Positions 36,016 through 47,881 of a stretch of DNA of 64,000 nt are shown in pieces. Every line of letters begins with the position of its first letter. Within the stretch, counting starts at the first letter, position 1. The notes beneath the pieces were generated by a model. The model was not told the DNA's origin and ran no database searches. It saw nothing but the letters and a program-made list of their open reading frames with translations. The translations under genes and the position numbers were made by a program. This DNA is from Idiomarina rhizosphaerae. GTDB lineage: Bacteria > Pseudomonadota > Gammaproteobacteria > Enterobacterales > Alteromonadaceae. The DNA is taken from positions 1 through 64,000 of the forward strand of contig NZ_JAMZDE010000008.1 of NCBI RefSeq assembly GCF_024159085.1, written 5' to 3'.

Positions 36016-37401
36016 ATGACAACAAATAATCAGGCGATATCAAGCCGATGGTCAAGTCGGTTAAGTTTTATACTGGCCTCTTCAGCAGCCGCTGTTGGTT
36101 TAGGCAATATTTGGAAGTTTCCCTACGTAATGGGCGAGAACGGAGGCGGTGCCTTTGTTCTGGTGTACCTCCTTTGTATTTTAGCCATTGGCATTCCAAT
36201 TATGATGGCCGAGGTGATTATTGGTCGCCGTGGCCGACACTCACCAGGCTATGCAGCCAAATCGGTAGCTTTAGAGTCGGGTAAGCATCCCGCATGGCAA
36301 GTTGCAGGCTGGCTGGGAATGTTAACCGGTTATCTGGTGTTAAGTTTCTATGCGGTTATAGCCGGTTGGGCGCTGGCTTATGTCTTTAAAGCCGCCCAAG
36401 GGGTGTTTACCAATGCTTCAGCCGAAGCCGTAGGAAAAACCTTTGATGCTCTGCAAGCGTCGCCCGGGGAATTGATGATCTGGCACAGCTTGATTGTTAT
36501 CGCTACCGTTTTAGTGGTTGGCAACGGGGTAAAAAATGGTCTGGAAAGATCAGTACGCTTCTTACTTCCCTGTATGATTGTGTTGCTGGTTTGTATTGCT
36601 CTTTATTCCGGTAGTATCGGGGATTTTTCCACAGCTGTTAGCTTTATGTTTGAACCTGACTTCAGCAAGTTGACAGTTAACGGCGTAATGGTCGCGCTAG
36701 GTCACTCGTTTTTCACTCTGGGGTTAGCTTCTGGCGTTGTGATTATGTACGGCGCTTACTTACCGCGAGAAACCTCTATAGTACAAACCAGTGTCTGGAT
36801 TGCTGTTATTGATACTTTTGTCGCGCTGTTGGCGGGGCTGGCAATATTTCCTCTGGTGTTCGGTTATGGCTTAACGCCAAGTGAAGGCCCGGGTCTTATC
36901 TTTACTACGTTACCTTTAGCTTTCAGTGAGATGCCTGCCGGAGGCTTTGTTGGAACCGTATTCTTCATTATGCTGGTCATTGCGGCGTTTACCTCCGCTA
37001 TCGCCATGATTGAATCATCGGTTGCCTTTGTTTCAGAAAAATTTTCCTTAAGCCGTTGGCCGGCAACCTTAATTTCTGCCGGAGTACTATGGCTTCTGGG
37101 GCAGTTGACCATCCATTCATTTGCCGGCTCCGGCTGGGCTCAGTTAGACTCCGAGTGGTTAGGTAAGCCAATTAAGTCACTCTTTGATATTATTGACGTT
37201 TTAACGTCGAGCTTCCTGTTACCGCTAGGCGGCTTGCTGCTCGCTTTATTAGCGGGCTGGGTAATGCGTTCGGAATTCACGAAAGACGAACTGGATACAA
37301 AAAAGGGCATCTTCGATGTCTGGCTACTGTGCGTTAAATATATTTCTCCAGTCGCTATCATTATTATTTTTTTACAGCTGATCGGCTTTATAAAACTTTA
37401 G
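36016..37401 (+). CDS. Neurotransmitter:sodium symporter-family (NSS) transporter
   Basis: 461 residues with about 11-12 membrane helices. The first helix has the Na+/substrate site AVGLGNIWKFPYVMGENGGGAF. Imports amino acids or related amines with Na+; substrate not readable. It is followed 12 bases later by an nhaC gene, so Na+ entry and exit may be paired. Confidence 0.95.
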   Translation: MTTNNQAISSRWSSRLSFILASSAAAVGLGNIWKFPYVMGENGGGAFVLVYLLCILAIGIPIMMAEVIIGRRGRHSPGYAAKSVALESGKHPAWQVAGWLGMLTGYLVLSFYAVIAGWALAYVFKAAQGVFTNASAEAVGKTFDALQASPGELMIWHSLIVIATVLVVGNGVKNGLERSVRFLLPCMIVLLVCIALYSGSIGDFSTAVSFMFEPDFSKLTVNGVMVALGHSFFTLGLASGVVIMYGAYLPRETSIVQTSVWIAVIDTFVALLAGLAIFPLVFGYGLTPSEGPGLIFTTLPLAFSEMPAGGFVGTVFFIMLVIAAFTSAIAMIESSVAFVSEKFSLSRWPATLISAGVLWLLGQLTIHSFAGSGWAQLDSEWLGKPIKSLFDIIDVLTSSFLLPLGGLLLALLAGWVMRSEFTKDELDTKKGIFDVWLLCVKYISPVAIIIIFLQLIGFIKL

Positions 37402-37413
37402 GTTGAATAATTA

Positions 37414-38868
37414 ATGAGTCATAAAACAAAAGCACCCAGTTTATTGCAGGCGCTGATTCCTTTACTTGCGCTAATCGGAATGTTGTCTTCGTCGGTTTAT
37501 TTATTTGGCGAAGACTCCTCTTATGGACCCAATCAGATAGCCTTGTTAGTGGCTGCCGGTATTGCTGTCATCATCGGTTTTAAAAACGGCTTTAGCTGGG
37601 AACAAATAGAAGAGGGCATAACCGAGGGGATTTCTGTCGCCCTGGGCGCAATGTTAATCATTCTTGCCGTCGGTTCGTTAATCGGTACCTGGTTACTGTC
37701 AGGTACGGTTCCAACATTAATTTACTTTGGCCTGGAACTGTTAAATCCAAGTTTATTCTATGCGGCAAGTTGCATTATTTGTGGCGTGGTAGCGCTGTCT
37801 ATCGGAAGTTCGTGGACAACCGCAGCAACCATTGGTGTGGCATTAATGGGGGTGGCTTCCGGTATGGGGTTAGAGCCTGGTATCGCCGCCGGTGCAATTG
37901 TTTCCGGAGCGTACTTCGGTGATAAAATGTCACCCTTGTCTGACACCACTAACCTGGCGCCAGCCGTTGCAGGAACTGAGTTGTTCGCTCACATCCGTTA
38001 TATGGGGTATACCGCAGGGCCTGCTTTTGCTATCTCAATAGCCCTGTTCTTAATTCTTGGTCTTAACTCCGATACCAACGTTAGTTTACAGCGTCTGGAA
38101 CTAATGCAGGAACAACTAAACGCGACCTTTAACGTTGGTTGGGAAATGCTGGTTCCTTTGGCGGTTTTGCTATATTTGGCCGCAACACGCAAACCCGCGC
38201 TACCCACGGTATTTTTCGGAGCCTTGCTCGGCGGCGTGTGGGCGTTAATTTTTCAACCTGAAATGGTCAGTCAAATAGCCGGAGAAGCGGGGTGGATTGC
38301 CGCGTTAAAAGTGGTTTGGTTGGCGTTATCAGATGGCGTAGCGGTGAGTACAGGCAGTGCCAATCTTGATTCATTGTTAAGCGGCGGCGGTATGTCATCA
38401 ATGTTAAATACCGTCTGGCTCATTTTAAGCGCCATGACCTTTGGCGCCATTATGGAAAAAGTTGGCCTGCTGGAACGCTTTATCCGCGGCATGCTGAAGT
38501 CAGCTAAGAGTGTCGGTTCGCTGGTTACCGGAACCATTTTTACCTGTTTTGGTGCGAACGTACTAACCGCCGACCAATATATGGCGATTGTACTGCCAGG
38601 GCGTATGTTCAAAGAAGAATATGAACGTCGCAATCTGGATCCCAGAGTGCTTTCCCGTACTCTGGAAGATAGTGGTACCATCACATCGGCCCTCATTCCC
38701 TGGAATACATGCGGAGCTTATATGTTTTCAGTACTTGCGGTTAGTCCGTTCGAATATGGTATTTATGCGTTCTTTAATTACCTGACTCCGCTAATAGCCA
38801 TAATTCTTGCTTATACCGGCTGGACTATCTTGTATTTGAATCCAAAAGATAAAACGGCTGAAGCCTAA
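37414..38868 (+). CDS. nhaC: Na+/H+ antiporter NhaC
   Basis: 484 residues with about 11 membrane helices. The NhaC pattern is seen: GSSWTTAATIGVALMGVASGMG, SGAYFGDKMSPLSDTTNLAPAVAGT, and ALIPWNTCGAYM. It exports Na+ in exchange for H+. It sits in one operon with the Na+-driven NSS gene upstream. Confidence 0.94.
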   Translation: MSHKTKAPSLLQALIPLLALIGMLSSSVYLFGEDSSYGPNQIALLVAAGIAVIIGFKNGFSWEQIEEGITEGISVALGAMLIILAVGSLIGTWLLSGTVPTLIYFGLELLNPSLFYAASCIICGVVALSIGSSWTTAATIGVALMGVASGMGLEPGIAAGAIVSGAYFGDKMSPLSDTTNLAPAVAGTELFAHIRYMGYTAGPAFAISIALFLILGLNSDTNVSLQRLELMQEQLNATFNVGWEMLVPLAVLLYLAATRKPALPTVFFGALLGGVWALIFQPEMVSQIAGEAGWIAALKVVWLALSDGVAVSTGSANLDSLLSGGGMSSMLNTVWLILSAMTFGAIMEKVGLLERFIRGMLKSAKSVGSLVTGTIFTCFGANVLTADQYMAIVLPGRMFKEEYERRNLDPRVLSRTLEDSGTITSALIPWNTCGAYMFSVLAVSPFEYGIYAFFNYLTPLIAIILAYTGWTILYLNPKDKTAEA

Positions 38869-38926
38869 TTAGAGCGAACAGCCGTACGCAAGAGAGCTAC
38901 TTAAGAACTAAATACAGAAGGAAGCT

Positions 38927-41518
38927 ATGACACAGTTACCAAAGGCTAAATATCGTAAAGATTATCAAGAACCTGAATTCACAATAACGGATGTCGATTT
39001 AACTTTTAATCTTCATCCAACCGAAACTCGGGTAACGAGCGTCTTAAAAGTTGTACGACAAGGCGATCATGCAGAGCCTTTGGTACTCGACGGGGAACAA
39101 CTCACCTTATTGAGCTTGAAAGTCGATGGTGAAGACGTTGCTGAGGATGCATATCAATGCAATGAGCACAGTCTGATACTCAATACTTCGCTCAAGTCGT
39201 TTACCCTTGAAATTGAAAATAGCGTTAACCCAACGGCTAATGAGGCGCTTGAAGGGCTGTACCTGGCTGAAAACACCTTCTGTACGCAGTGCGAAGCAGA
39301 AGGCTTTAGGCGCATCACTTATTACCCCGACCGGCCTGATGTTCTGGCAAAATTTACAACCACAATTATTGCCGATAAGGCAGAGTTTCCATACTTATTA
39401 TCAAATGGTAACCGCATAAAACAGCTGGATCTTGATAACGGAAAGCACATGGCAACCTGGCAGGACCCTTTTCCTAAGCCTTGTTATCTGTTTGCTCTTG
39501 TCGCGGGTAATTTCGATGTATTACGTGACGAATTTACTACCAGGGAAGGGCGTACCGTCGATTTAGAGCTCTTTGTCGATAAAGGCAACCTGGACAGAGC
39601 TGACCACGCCATGTTGTCGCTTAAGAACGCGATGAAGTGGGACGAGGAGCGTTTCGACCTGGTTTACGATCTGGATATTTATATGATTGTAGCCGTCGAC
39701 TTCTTCAATATGGGCGCCATGGAAAACAAAGGGCTGAACGTTTTCAATGCGAAGTACGTTTTAGCTAATCCCGCGACGGCAACCGATCAGGACTTTCTCA
39801 ACGTTGAGTCCGTTATTGGTCACGAATACTTCCACAACTGGACAGGCAACCGCGTGACCTGCCGTGACTGGTTCCAATTGAGCTTAAAAGAAGGACTGAC
39901 TGTTTTTCGCGATCAGGAGTTCAGTTCAGATCTTGGCTCCAGAGCTGTAAACCGCATTCAGGATGTCCGGGTTATTCGCAGCCACCAGTTCGCTGAAGAT
40001 GCCGGGCCCATGGCGCATCCGATTCGACCGGATAAAGTGGTTCAAATGAATAACTTTTATACGGTGACGGTCTATAACAAAGGCGCTGAAGTTATTCGGA
40101 TGATCCATACTTTATTGGGAGAGTCGGGTTTTCAGAAAGGCATGAAGCTTTATTTTGAGCGTCATGATGGTAAGGCTGTAACCTGTGAAGATTTCGTTCA
40201 GGCCATGGAAGACGCAAATGGCGAAGACTTCAGTCGGTTCCGTCATTGGTACTCGCAGGCAGGAACACCGGTTGTAACCGCGGAGCAGTCTTACGATAAA
40301 GATGCGAAGCGACTGACTTTGGTGCTCAAACAGGAAACCGCGTCTACCCCCGGACAAGAGCAAAAGGCACCTTTTCATATTCCGGTTAAATGGTCAGCCT
40401 ATAGCGAACAGGGCGAAGAACTGTCATTAAGTGATAATAACTTATTGCACTTAAAAGAGAATGAAACGACTTTTACCTTTGATAATGTTGCCGAGAAACC
40501 CATTTTATCTTTATTCGATAATTTCTCTGCTCCAGTTAAAGTGAAGCGCACCATAAGCGATGACGAGTTACGGGTACTGCTGGCTCATAGCAAAGATGAC
40601 TTTAGTCGGTGGGATGCGGCACAGTCGTTGTTTACCCGAATGATTGAAAAGGGAATTAATGATAATTCTGCTATCGAATTATCAGCACAAACTACTGATG
40701 CATGTCGGAACCTGCTTCAGGCCAATACAGATCCGGCACTAAAAGCTCTGGCCTTAACACTGCCTTCAGCCTCAACGATTGCTGATAATTATGAAACCAT
40801 TCCGGTAGAAGCAATTAATACTCAGTTAAAATCACTGAAAACACAACTGGCAGTTGCGCTGGAGAATGATTTCAGCCAGCTTCTGAGTTCGTGTAAGTCA
40901 GAAAAAGCCTACCAGTTAGTGGGTGATGAAATAGCCAAACGGCAGCTGAAACAGGTTTGCTTGAGTTACTTAGCCGAGCTAGGTGACGTTGCGACCGATA
41001 AGTTGACAGAACAGTTTGACCAGGCCGATAACCTGACTGATCAACTGGGTGCAATGCAGGCCGGAGTGTGGGCCAATCATTCTGCAGCCGAGTCTTTACT
41101 TAATAAGTTTGAGCAGCAATGGCGTGGCGAAAAACTGGTAATGGACAAGTGGTTCAGCACTCAGGCTCTTGCTAATAACGAAGCTACGGTGGAGCGCGTT
41201 AAAGATTTAATGACGCACCCCGACTTTTCGTTAAAAAACCCAAACCGGGTGTATTCACTGCTTGCCGCGTTCACTCAGAATCAACCTCAGTTTCATAAAG
41301 CTGACGGGGCAGGGTATGAACTGATAGGCTCAGTCATTCAACAATTGAATACCAGTAACCCTCAGGTTGCTTCAAGACTGCTATCTGCTTTTGTCAGTTG
41401 GCGCCGGTACGATGAGAATCGCCAGCAATTAATGCACAATCAGCTTGAATCTTTACGTCAATTGCCAAACCTGGCCAGTGACTTATTTGAAAAAATAGAA
41501 AGTTGTCTAACTGAATAA
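38927..41518 (+). CDS. pepN: Aminopeptidase N
   Basis: 863 residues, M1 family of the gammaproteobacterial PepN type. It removes N-terminal amino acids from peptides in the cytoplasm. Seen are the exopeptidase motif GAMENKGLNVFN and the zinc site H299-EYFH with the third ligand in LKEGLTVFRDQEF. The long helical C-terminal domain runs to the end. There is a ribosome site AAGGAAG upstream of ATG 38927. Confidence 0.97.
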   Translation: MTQLPKAKYRKDYQEPEFTITDVDLTFNLHPTETRVTSVLKVVRQGDHAEPLVLDGEQLTLLSLKVDGEDVAEDAYQCNEHSLILNTSLKSFTLEIENSVNPTANEALEGLYLAENTFCTQCEAEGFRRITYYPDRPDVLAKFTTTIIADKAEFPYLLSNGNRIKQLDLDNGKHMATWQDPFPKPCYLFALVAGNFDVLRDEFTTREGRTVDLELFVDKGNLDRADHAMLSLKNAMKWDEERFDLVYDLDIYMIVAVDFFNMGAMENKGLNVFNAKYVLANPATATDQDFLNVESVIGHEYFHNWTGNRVTCRDWFQLSLKEGLTVFRDQEFSSDLGSRAVNRIQDVRVIRSHQFAEDAGPMAHPIRPDKVVQMNNFYTVTVYNKGAEVIRMIHTLLGESGFQKGMKLYFERHDGKAVTCEDFVQAMEDANGEDFSRFRHWYSQAGTPVVTAEQSYDKDAKRLTLVLKQETASTPGQEQKAPFHIPVKWSAYSEQGEELSLSDNNLLHLKENETTFTFDNVAEKPILSLFDNFSAPVKVKRTISDDELRVLLAHSKDDFSRWDAAQSLFTRMIEKGINDNSAIELSAQTTDACRNLLQANTDPALKALALTLPSASTIADNYETIPVEAINTQLKSLKTQLAVALENDFSQLLSSCKSEKAYQLVGDEIAKRQLKQVCLSYLAELGDVATDKLTEQFDQADNLTDQLGAMQAGVWANHSAAESLLNKFEQQWRGEKLVMDKWFSTQALANNEATVERVKDLMTHPDFSLKNPNRVYSLLAAFTQNQPQFHKADGAGYELIGSVIQQLNTSNPQVASRLLSAFVSWRRYDENRQQLMHNQLESLRQLPNLASDLFEKIESCLTE

Positions 41519-41541
41519 TTATTTAAAGGTATTAAGAAACG

Positions 41542-41769
41542 GTGATAATTGAGTATGTTTTTAACCTAAGTATGAGCTATCAGGAGTTTTGTGATGTTTA
41601 TTACAGCAAGGGTTATCAACAAATTGTAGTAACGACCGTTAACGGCACGCGGGTAGCATTGCCCGCGGGGCGTTTAATCCCTTTTATCGATAATCAGGGA
41701 GTGCGCGGACGCTTCCTTTTACAGGTTGATGAGCAGCAAAAGTTCGTGGGATTAAAACGACTGGCTTAG
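41542..41769 (+). CDS. DUF2835 family protein
   Basis: 75 residues, starting with GTG 41542. The family pattern is MSYQEFCDVYY, then VVTTVNGTRVALPAGRLIPFIDNQGVRGRFLLQVDEQQKFVGLKRL. The function is unknown. It lies 23 bases after pepN and 196 bases before the gdh start. Confidence 0.82.
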   Translation: MIIEYVFNLSMSYQEFCDVYYSKGYQQIVVTTVNGTRVALPAGRLIPFIDNQGVRGRFLLQVDEQQKFVGLKRLA

Positions 41770-41965
41770 AGTCCATTCATTTAAACTAAATAGTTATATT
41801 ATTTTACTTACCATATCTGGTCTAAACACCTGTTTTTAGCGCGAATAAGCGTTGAAACCCCAGCGTAAATGTTCGACAATAACATCAATCATATATTCTC
41901 TGGCCGTGGGCCGCATTTGGGCTTGCCTACGACGTTTCACCAACAACCTCAAGGACTCTGCAATT

Positions 41966-44900
41966 ATGTCGTTGGTCGATAGTCAATCTCCGGTTTTACT
42001 GGAAAAAGTCGTTGAATTGATAAATAAGAAAGTTCCCGCCTCTCAAGCGCACTTAGTAGCAGATTTTGCCAAGCGCTTATATCGCAATATTGCCAGTGAT
42101 GATTTAACTAACCGCCACGATAGTGATATGTACGGTGCGGTTTTGGGTTTATGGCACAGCTTTAATGAGTATAAGCCCGGTGATAAAGCACTGATAAAAG
42201 TATATAACCCGGAAGTTCCTACGGACGGCTGGGAATCTCCTCATACCATTATCGAAATTATTCAAAATGATATGCCGTTTATGGTCGACTCAGTGCGAAT
42301 GGCGCTAGCTCGTCTGGGCATTACATCGCATTTATTACTGCATATGCCGTTGAGTCATAAGCGGGATAAAAACAGCCAGGTTACCGAACTACAGAAACCG
42401 GGCACCCGTAGCGATGATAATTATGTCGACACGGTTTTTCTTATTGAAATAGACCGCCAAACCAGCAAAGAAGAAATAAAAACGTTAAAAACTGAGTTGG
42501 TGTCGGTAATGGAAGAAATCAGTCTTGCGGTCGAAGACTGGCAGGCTATGCGCCAACGTCTGCAGGCGGTTTCAGAGCAACTGGATCAAGAGTTTTATCC
42601 GGGCTCAAAAAAAGAAAAGAAAGAAATTAAGCAATTTTTGCAGTGGCTGGCCAACGATAACTTCACGTTAACCGGTTACCGTTCCTATGAGCTAACTCCG
42701 GTGAAAGGGGACTACGAACTCAAACAGGTTAAAGACTCCAGTCTGGGGTTAATGAAAAACTCCGTTAGTGATAAAGGACGTTTGGTTTCCAGCTTACCGG
42801 AAGATGCGCGCGAAATAACGCACAACGAACGTCTGTTGCTGTTGACCAAAACCAACTCAAAATCGCGGGTTCATCGTCCGGCGTACTCCGACTACATTGG
42901 CGTTAAACGCTTTAATGAAGATGGCGAAGTCATAGGCGAAGACCGTTTTATTGGTTTGTATTCGGCAAACTTCTATAACAACAGTGCACGTGATATCCCG
43001 TTGGTGAGTGAGAAAATATCGCGCGTATTAGACATGTCAGGCTTTGCTCCGCAGTCTCACGCGGCTAAAGCACTGTTGAATATTTTAGAGACCTATCCGC
43101 GTGATGAAATTGTGCAGGCAGAAGAAGACGATCTGCTAACTGTGGGTCTGGGTGTGTTGCAAATGCAAGAACGCGATATGACCCGCGCTTTTCTGCGCCG
43201 TGATATTTTCGGCCGTTTTATGTCGTGCATGGTTTATGTGCCAAAAGAGCGCTACAACACCTTGTTACGTCAACGTACTCAAAGTGTGTTGGCTCGTACA
43301 TTGAAAACCGAATACGACGTCGACTTTACCACCTATTTTTCAGAGTCTTCGTTAGCAAGAACACATTATACCGTGCGTTTGAGCGAAGACCATCAGGATG
43401 TGAACGTGAAAGAATTAGAACAGAACTTAATTGAAGCGGCCCGCACGTGGGAAGACAACTTCGAACGTATTTTGCAGTCCACTTTCGGCGAAGCAAATGC
43501 CACCCGTTTAAATAAACGATACGCCACGGCATTTCCCCGTGCGTATAAAGAAGACGTTTTACCATCAGTGGCAATTTCAGACATAAAACAACTGGAATCG
43601 CTAAACGACGAACATAAGCTGGGTATGGTGTTATACCGTGCTCAGGAAGAAAAAGACGACAGTAAGCATCTGCATTTGAAGTTGTTCCATAAAGATGAAC
43701 CGATTCATCTGTCTGACGTATTGCCGATGCTCGAGAACTTCGGGTTACGAGTTATTGGCGAAAGCCCTTACCAGATTAAAACGGGCGACGGTGATGTCTA
43801 CTGGGTTCTTGATTTCCACATGCTTCACACGGCAGGTTCGTTGAATCTTGAAGAGAGTCGTGAAACCTTCCAGGAAGCCTTTGCGTTAGTCTGGAACGGT
43901 AAACTGGAAGACGATGGCTTTAACCGCCTGGTACTAGGTGCCGGCATGAACGGCCGTCAGGCAACTATTTTGCGTATGTTTGCGAAGTATATGCGCCAAA
44001 TTGGTACCACATTCAGCCAAAGCTACATAGAGAGTACGTTCAGTAAGTATCCTCTACTGGCCAAGCTGGTTGTGAAAATGTTTTACAGCAAATTTGAACC
44101 GGGTACAAAAGGTGTCGAGAAAAAGCTCGAAGCCCTTCATACCCGCATTAATACCGAGCTGGATAACGTTGCCAACCTCGACGACGACCGTATTATTCGT
44201 CGTTATGTCGAACTGATTGATGCGGCTTTACGTACCAACTTCTTCCAGGAAGACGAGCAGGGCAACGACAAACCTTATATTTCGGTTAAGTTCTTGCCTG
44301 AACTGGTACCGGAAATGCCGTTACCGTTACCTAAGTTTGAAATTTTTGTTTACTCACCGAGAGTCGAAGGTGTGCATCTTCGTGGCGGCAAAGTGGCCCG
44401 TGGCGGCTTGCGCTGGTCAGACCGTCGTGAAGACTTCCGTACAGAAGTACTTGGTCTGGTAAAAGCTCAGCAAGTGAAGAACACCGTTATTGTACCTGTG
44501 GGTGCAAAAGGCGGCTTTATTTGTAAAGCCTTACCGGAAGACAGAGAAGGCATGATGGCCGAGGGTAAAGAGTGCTATAAAACCTTTATCCGTGCGTTAC
44601 TGGATATTACCGATAACATTGTTGAAGGCGAAATTGTTCCGCCGGAAAGTGTTGTTCGTCGCGACGAAGACGACCCATACCTGGTTGTTGCCGCCGATAA
44701 AGGTACTGCAACTTTCTCTGATATCGCTAACGGTATTTCAGCTGAATATAACTTCTGGTTGGGTGATGCCTTTGCATCGGGCGGCTCCGTTGGCTATGAC
44801 CACAAGAAAATGGGTATTACCGCTCGTGGTGCCTGGGAATCAGTTAAACGCCATTTCCGCGAAATGGGTATCGATTGTCAAACCACCGACTTTACCTGTG

Positions 44901-46813
44901 TTGGTATTGGTGACATGGGCGGCGATGTGTTTGGTAACGGCATGCTACTGTCCAAGCATACGCGCTTACAAGCGGCATTTAACCACTTGCATATCTTTAT
45001 TGACCCGGAACCAGACGCTGCGAAATCCTGGGAAGAGCGTGATCGTTTATTCAAAATGCCTCGTTCAAGCTGGGATGATTACAACCGCGAACTGATTTCA
45101 AAAGGTGGTGGTATTTTCTCAAGAAGTGCAAAAGCTATTGAGCTAACACCTGAAATTAAGAAAATGCTGGGTACCCAGAAAAAATCAATGACCCCGAATG
45201 ATTTGATCAAAGCCTGCTTAACTATGGAAGTTGATCTTATCTGGAATGGTGGTATCGGTACTTACGTTAAAGGCAAAGCCGAAACCGACAGCGATGTTGG
45301 TGACCGCGCTAACGATGCCTTGCGCGTGAATGGTCGTGAACTGAACGCAAAAATTATCGGTGAGGGCGGCAACTTAGGCTTTACCCAGTTAGGGCGTATT
45401 GAATTTGCGCAAAATGGTGGGCGAGTCAACACCGACTTTGTCGATAACGTGGGTGGCGTGGACTGCTCAGATAACGAAGTTAATATTAAAATCTTACTTA
45501 ACGGTTTAGTTAACAGCGGCGATCTGACGAAGAAGCAACGCGATAAACTGCTTTACGATATGACCGATGATGTCGCGAAAATTGTACTGGATGACTGTAA
45601 CAGACAGACACAGTCAATTTCGGTAACAGCATTGCGTGGCACCGATCAAGTTAAAGAATACACTCGGTTTATTCATCACCTAGAGCGCGAGCATTCGTTG
45701 AATCGTCAGCTTGAGTTTTTGCCAGATGATGATGAATTAGTTGAGCGTCAGGCAACGAACCAGGGCTTAACACGTCCGGAACTGTCAATTATTACAGCTT
45801 ACGGAAAGATGGTTCTTAAAGAGCAGCTGATAACGGATGAAATTACGGAAGACCCGTACCACATGCGTGAACTTTTTGACTCTTTCCCGGAGGCTTTACG
45901 TGAGCGTTTTGCTGACAGCATGGTATCTCATCCGCTGAAAGGTCAGATTATTGCAACTAAGCTTGCCAATAATATCGTTAACGATATGGGGCCAAACTTT
46001 GTTTTCCGCAAGCAGGAGGCAACCGGCTCGACAGTTGCTGAAATTGCTTCTGCTTATGTGGTAGCCCGCGAGTGTTTTAAAGTTGAAGAACTGTGGGGAC
46101 AGATTGAAGCGCTGAATAATAAAGTGCCTGCAGAAGTTCAGAATGAGGTTTTATTCCAGCTTCGTCGTATGGTTCGCCGCGCAACTCGTTGGTTCTTGCG
46201 TCACCGCAACCCAGCGCTGAGTGGCATTCAGGAACACTTAGATTTCTACATGGGTGCATTTGACGACTTACGCGAGAACAGCCTCAAGTATATGGTTGAA
46301 GATGAAGCTAAAGTCATTGAAGAAACGATAGAGAAGTACAAAGAACATGGCTTCCCGGCCAAGTTGGCCAAACAAGTTGCAAGCCTGAGCACGGTATTTT
46401 CTGCCATGGATCTTGCTGAAGTTGCTAATGAAACAGGACAGTCGTTCAAGACGGTTGGTACGCTTTACTTCCGCCTGGGTGCGGAAATAAACTTACATTG
46501 GTTCTTAATACAAATTAATAACCAACCTGTGGCGAACCACTGGCAAGCCCTTGCAAGAGCGGCATTCCGCGAAGAGCTCGACTGGCAGCAACGTTCGTTA
46601 ACTCAAGTTGTACTGCGTTCAACACCAGACGTGAGCGACCCGGAGAAGATGATCAGCGAGTGGATAGAGCAAAACGAAGTACTGTTATCGCGCTGGCAGC
46701 AAATGCTATCCGATTTCCGTACAACGAAGAGCCACGAGTTTGCTAAGTTCTCGGTTGCTTTGCGCGAGCTTATGCTGTTAAGCCACAACTGTGCACCTAA
46801 AGTGATCAGTTAA
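41966..46813 (+). CDS. gdhB: NAD-specific glutamate dehydrogenase, large form
   Basis: 1615 residues from ATG 41966, with AAGGA upstream; an in-frame start at 41852 adds 38 non-conserved residues. The large NAD-GDH (about 180 kDa) deaminates glutamate to 2-oxoglutarate in amino-acid catabolism. Seen are an N-terminal ACT-like regulatory region and the catalytic domain with [28 protein letters not shown] and VGAKGGF (substrate lysine region), then [17 protein letters not shown] and [13 protein letters not shown]. The stop overlaps the pyrD start by one base (TAATG). Confidence 0.96.
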   Translation: MSLVDSQSPVLLEKVVELINKKVPASQAHLVADFAKRLYRNIASDDLTNRHDSDMYGAVLGLWHSFNEYKPGDKALIKVYNPEVPTDGWESPHTIIEIIQNDMPFMVDSVRMALARLGITSHLLLHMPLSHKRDKNSQVTELQKPGTRSDDNYVDTVFLIEIDRQTSKEEIKTLKTELVSVMEEISLAVEDWQAMRQRLQAVSEQLDQEFYPGSKKEKKEIKQFLQWLANDNFTLTGYRSYELTPVKGDYELKQVKDSSLGLMKNSVSDKGRLVSSLPEDAREITHNERLLLLTKTNSKSRVHRPAYSDYIGVKRFNEDGEVIGEDRFIGLYSANFYNNSARDIPLVSEKISRVLDMSGFAPQSHAAKALLNILETYPRDEIVQAEEDDLLTVGLGVLQMQERDMTRAFLRRDIFGRFMSCMVYVPKERYNTLLRQRTQSVLARTLKTEYDVDFTTYFSESSLARTHYTVRLSEDHQDVNVKELEQNLIEAARTWEDNFERILQSTFGEANATRLNKRYATAFPRAYKEDVLPSVAISDIKQLESLNDEHKLGMVLYRAQEEKDDSKHLHLKLFHKDEPIHLSDVLPMLENFGLRVIGESPYQIKTGDGDVYWVLDFHMLHTAGSLNLEESRETFQEAFALVWNGKLEDDGFNRLVLGAGMNGRQATILRMFAKYMRQIGTTFSQSYIESTFSKYPLLAKLVVKMFYSKFEPGTKGVEKKLEALHTRINTELDNVANLDDDRIIRRYVELIDAALRTNFFQEDEQGNDKPYISVKFLPELVPEMPLPLPKFEIFVYSPRVEGVHLRGGKVARGGLRWSDRREDFRTEVLGLVKAQQVKNTVIVPVGAKGGFICKALPEDREGMMAEGKECYKTFIRALLDITDNIVEGEIVPPESVVRRDEDDPYLVVAADKGTATFSDIANGISAEYNFWLGDAFASGGSVGYDHKKMGITARGAWESVKRHFREMGIDCQTTDFTCVGIGDMGGDVFGNGMLLSKHTRLQAAFNHLHIFIDPEPDAAKSWEERDRLFKMPRSSWDDYNRELISKGGGIFSRSAKAIELTPEIKKMLGTQKKSMTPNDLIKACLTMEVDLIWNGGIGTYVKGKAETDSDVGDRANDALRVNGRELNAKIIGEGGNLGFTQLGRIEFAQNGGRVNTDFVDNVGGVDCSDNEVNIKILLNGLVNSGDLTKKQRDKLLYDMTDDVAKIVLDDCNRQTQSISVTALRGTDQVKEYTRFIHHLEREHSLNRQLEFLPDDDELVERQATNQGLTRPELSIITAYGKMVLKEQLITDEITEDPYHMRELFDSFPEALRERFADSMVSHPLKGQIIATKLANNIVNDMGPNFVFRKQEATGSTVAEIASAYVVARECFKVEELWGQIEALNNKVPAEVQNEVLFQLRRMVRRATRWFLRHRNPALSGIQEHLDFYMGAFDDLRENSLKYMVEDEAKVIEETIEKYKEHGFPAKLAKQVASLSTVFSAMDLAEVANETGQSFKTVGTLYFRLGAEINLHWFLIQINNQPVANHWQALARAAFREELDWQQRSLTQVVLRSTPDVSDPEKMISEWIEQNEVLLSRWQQMLSDFRTTKSHEFAKFSVALRELMLLSHNCAPKVIS

Positions 46814-47817
46814 TGTACAACCTTATAAAGCCATTGTTGTTCCGTCAGGATCCTGAGAAAACGCACGAATTAATGCTCGGGATCCTGAGTAAATGGCATC
46901 GCACACCGTTGTCGCTGTTCTGGAAACAAAACGTACCCAGCAAACCGGTCCGGGTTATGGGAATTGATTTCCCTAACCCGGTCGGTTTAGCCGCGGGGCT
47001 TGATAAAAATGCCGAGTGTATAGACGCATTTTCTCAGATGGGTTTTGGCTTTATTGAAGTGGGTACAGTGACACCTGTAGCTCAGCCGGGTAATGATAAG
47101 CCTCGTTTATTCCGCTTGACCGAAGACGAAGCAATTATTAACCGCATGGGTTTTAATAACCATGGGGTTGATGAGCTTGTTAAAAATGTCAAAGCGTCTT
47201 CTTATAAAGGTGTGTTAGGCATTAATATCGGTAAAAACAAAAACACGCCGGAAGAGCAGGCCATTGATGACTACCTTGCCTGTCTGAATAAGGTTTATCC
47301 TTACGCAGACTACGTCACGATTAACATTTCGTCTCCTAATACTCCGGGTTTAAGAAACCTTCAGCACGGCTCCAGTCTTGATGGCTTATTGTCCAGCCTT
47401 AAAACGGCTCAGCTGACTTTGGCAAAAGAGCATGATCGCTACGTGCCGCTGGTGGTTAAAATAGCTCCGGATCTTGAAGATCATGAAGTTGAAGTCATGG
47501 CGCAGTCATTGTTAAAAAATGAAATGGACGGCGTAATAGCAACCAATACAACTTTGTCGCGTGACGGATTGCAAAGCAGTCAGGCCGGCGAAGCAGGGGG
47601 CTTAAGTGGTAAACCACTTCAGGATAAAAGTACTCGAGTGATAGAGCTGTTGTGTAAAACTTTGCAAAGAAAAATACCGATAATTGGCGTTGGTGGTATC
47701 GATTCAGTTGAGTCAGCAGAGGCCAAACTCAAGGCTGGAGCGAGCCTGGTGCAAGTTTACACTGGGTTTATCTATCAAGGCTCAGGGCTAATTCGCTCAA
47801 TTGTTAGTCACTTGTAA
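46813..47817 (+). CDS. pyrD: Dihydroorotate dehydrogenase (quinone), class 2
   Basis: 334 residues. Class 2 enzyme at the inner membrane that oxidises dihydroorotate and passes electrons to quinone in pyrimidine synthesis. Seen are the N-terminal membrane-associated helices, [10 protein letters not shown], the catalytic serine region [14 protein letters not shown], and the FMN loop IIGVGGIDS. It overlaps the gdh stop by one base. pyrD-zapC order as in E. coli. Confidence 0.97.
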   Translation: MYNLIKPLLFRQDPEKTHELMLGILSKWHRTPLSLFWKQNVPSKPVRVMGIDFPNPVGLAAGLDKNAECIDAFSQMGFGFIEVGTVTPVAQPGNDKPRLFRLTEDEAIINRMGFNNHGVDELVKNVKASSYKGVLGINIGKNKNTPEEQAIDDYLACLNKVYPYADYVTINISSPNTPGLRNLQHGSSLDGLLSSLKTAQLTLAKEHDRYVPLVVKIAPDLEDHEVEVMAQSLLKNEMDGVIATNTTLSRDGLQSSQAGEAGGLSGKPLQDKSTRVIELLCKTLQRKIPIIGVGGIDSVESAEAKLKAGASLVQVYTGFIYQGSGLIRSIVSHL

Positions 47818-47881
47818 TGCTTAAGTGACTTTAGTATCTTATCGCAAAGCTTAAATTCTTCTAATAATAAAGGCTAACATC

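Noticed and set aside
41852-41965. Extended N-terminus of glutamate dehydrogenase (start 41852)
   Set aside because: The first 38 residues are not like the family; ATG 41966 has AAGGA upstream.
43225-45095. Several open frames inside the gdh gene on either strand
   Set aside because: Shadow frames of a large gene with clear family motifs in its own frame.
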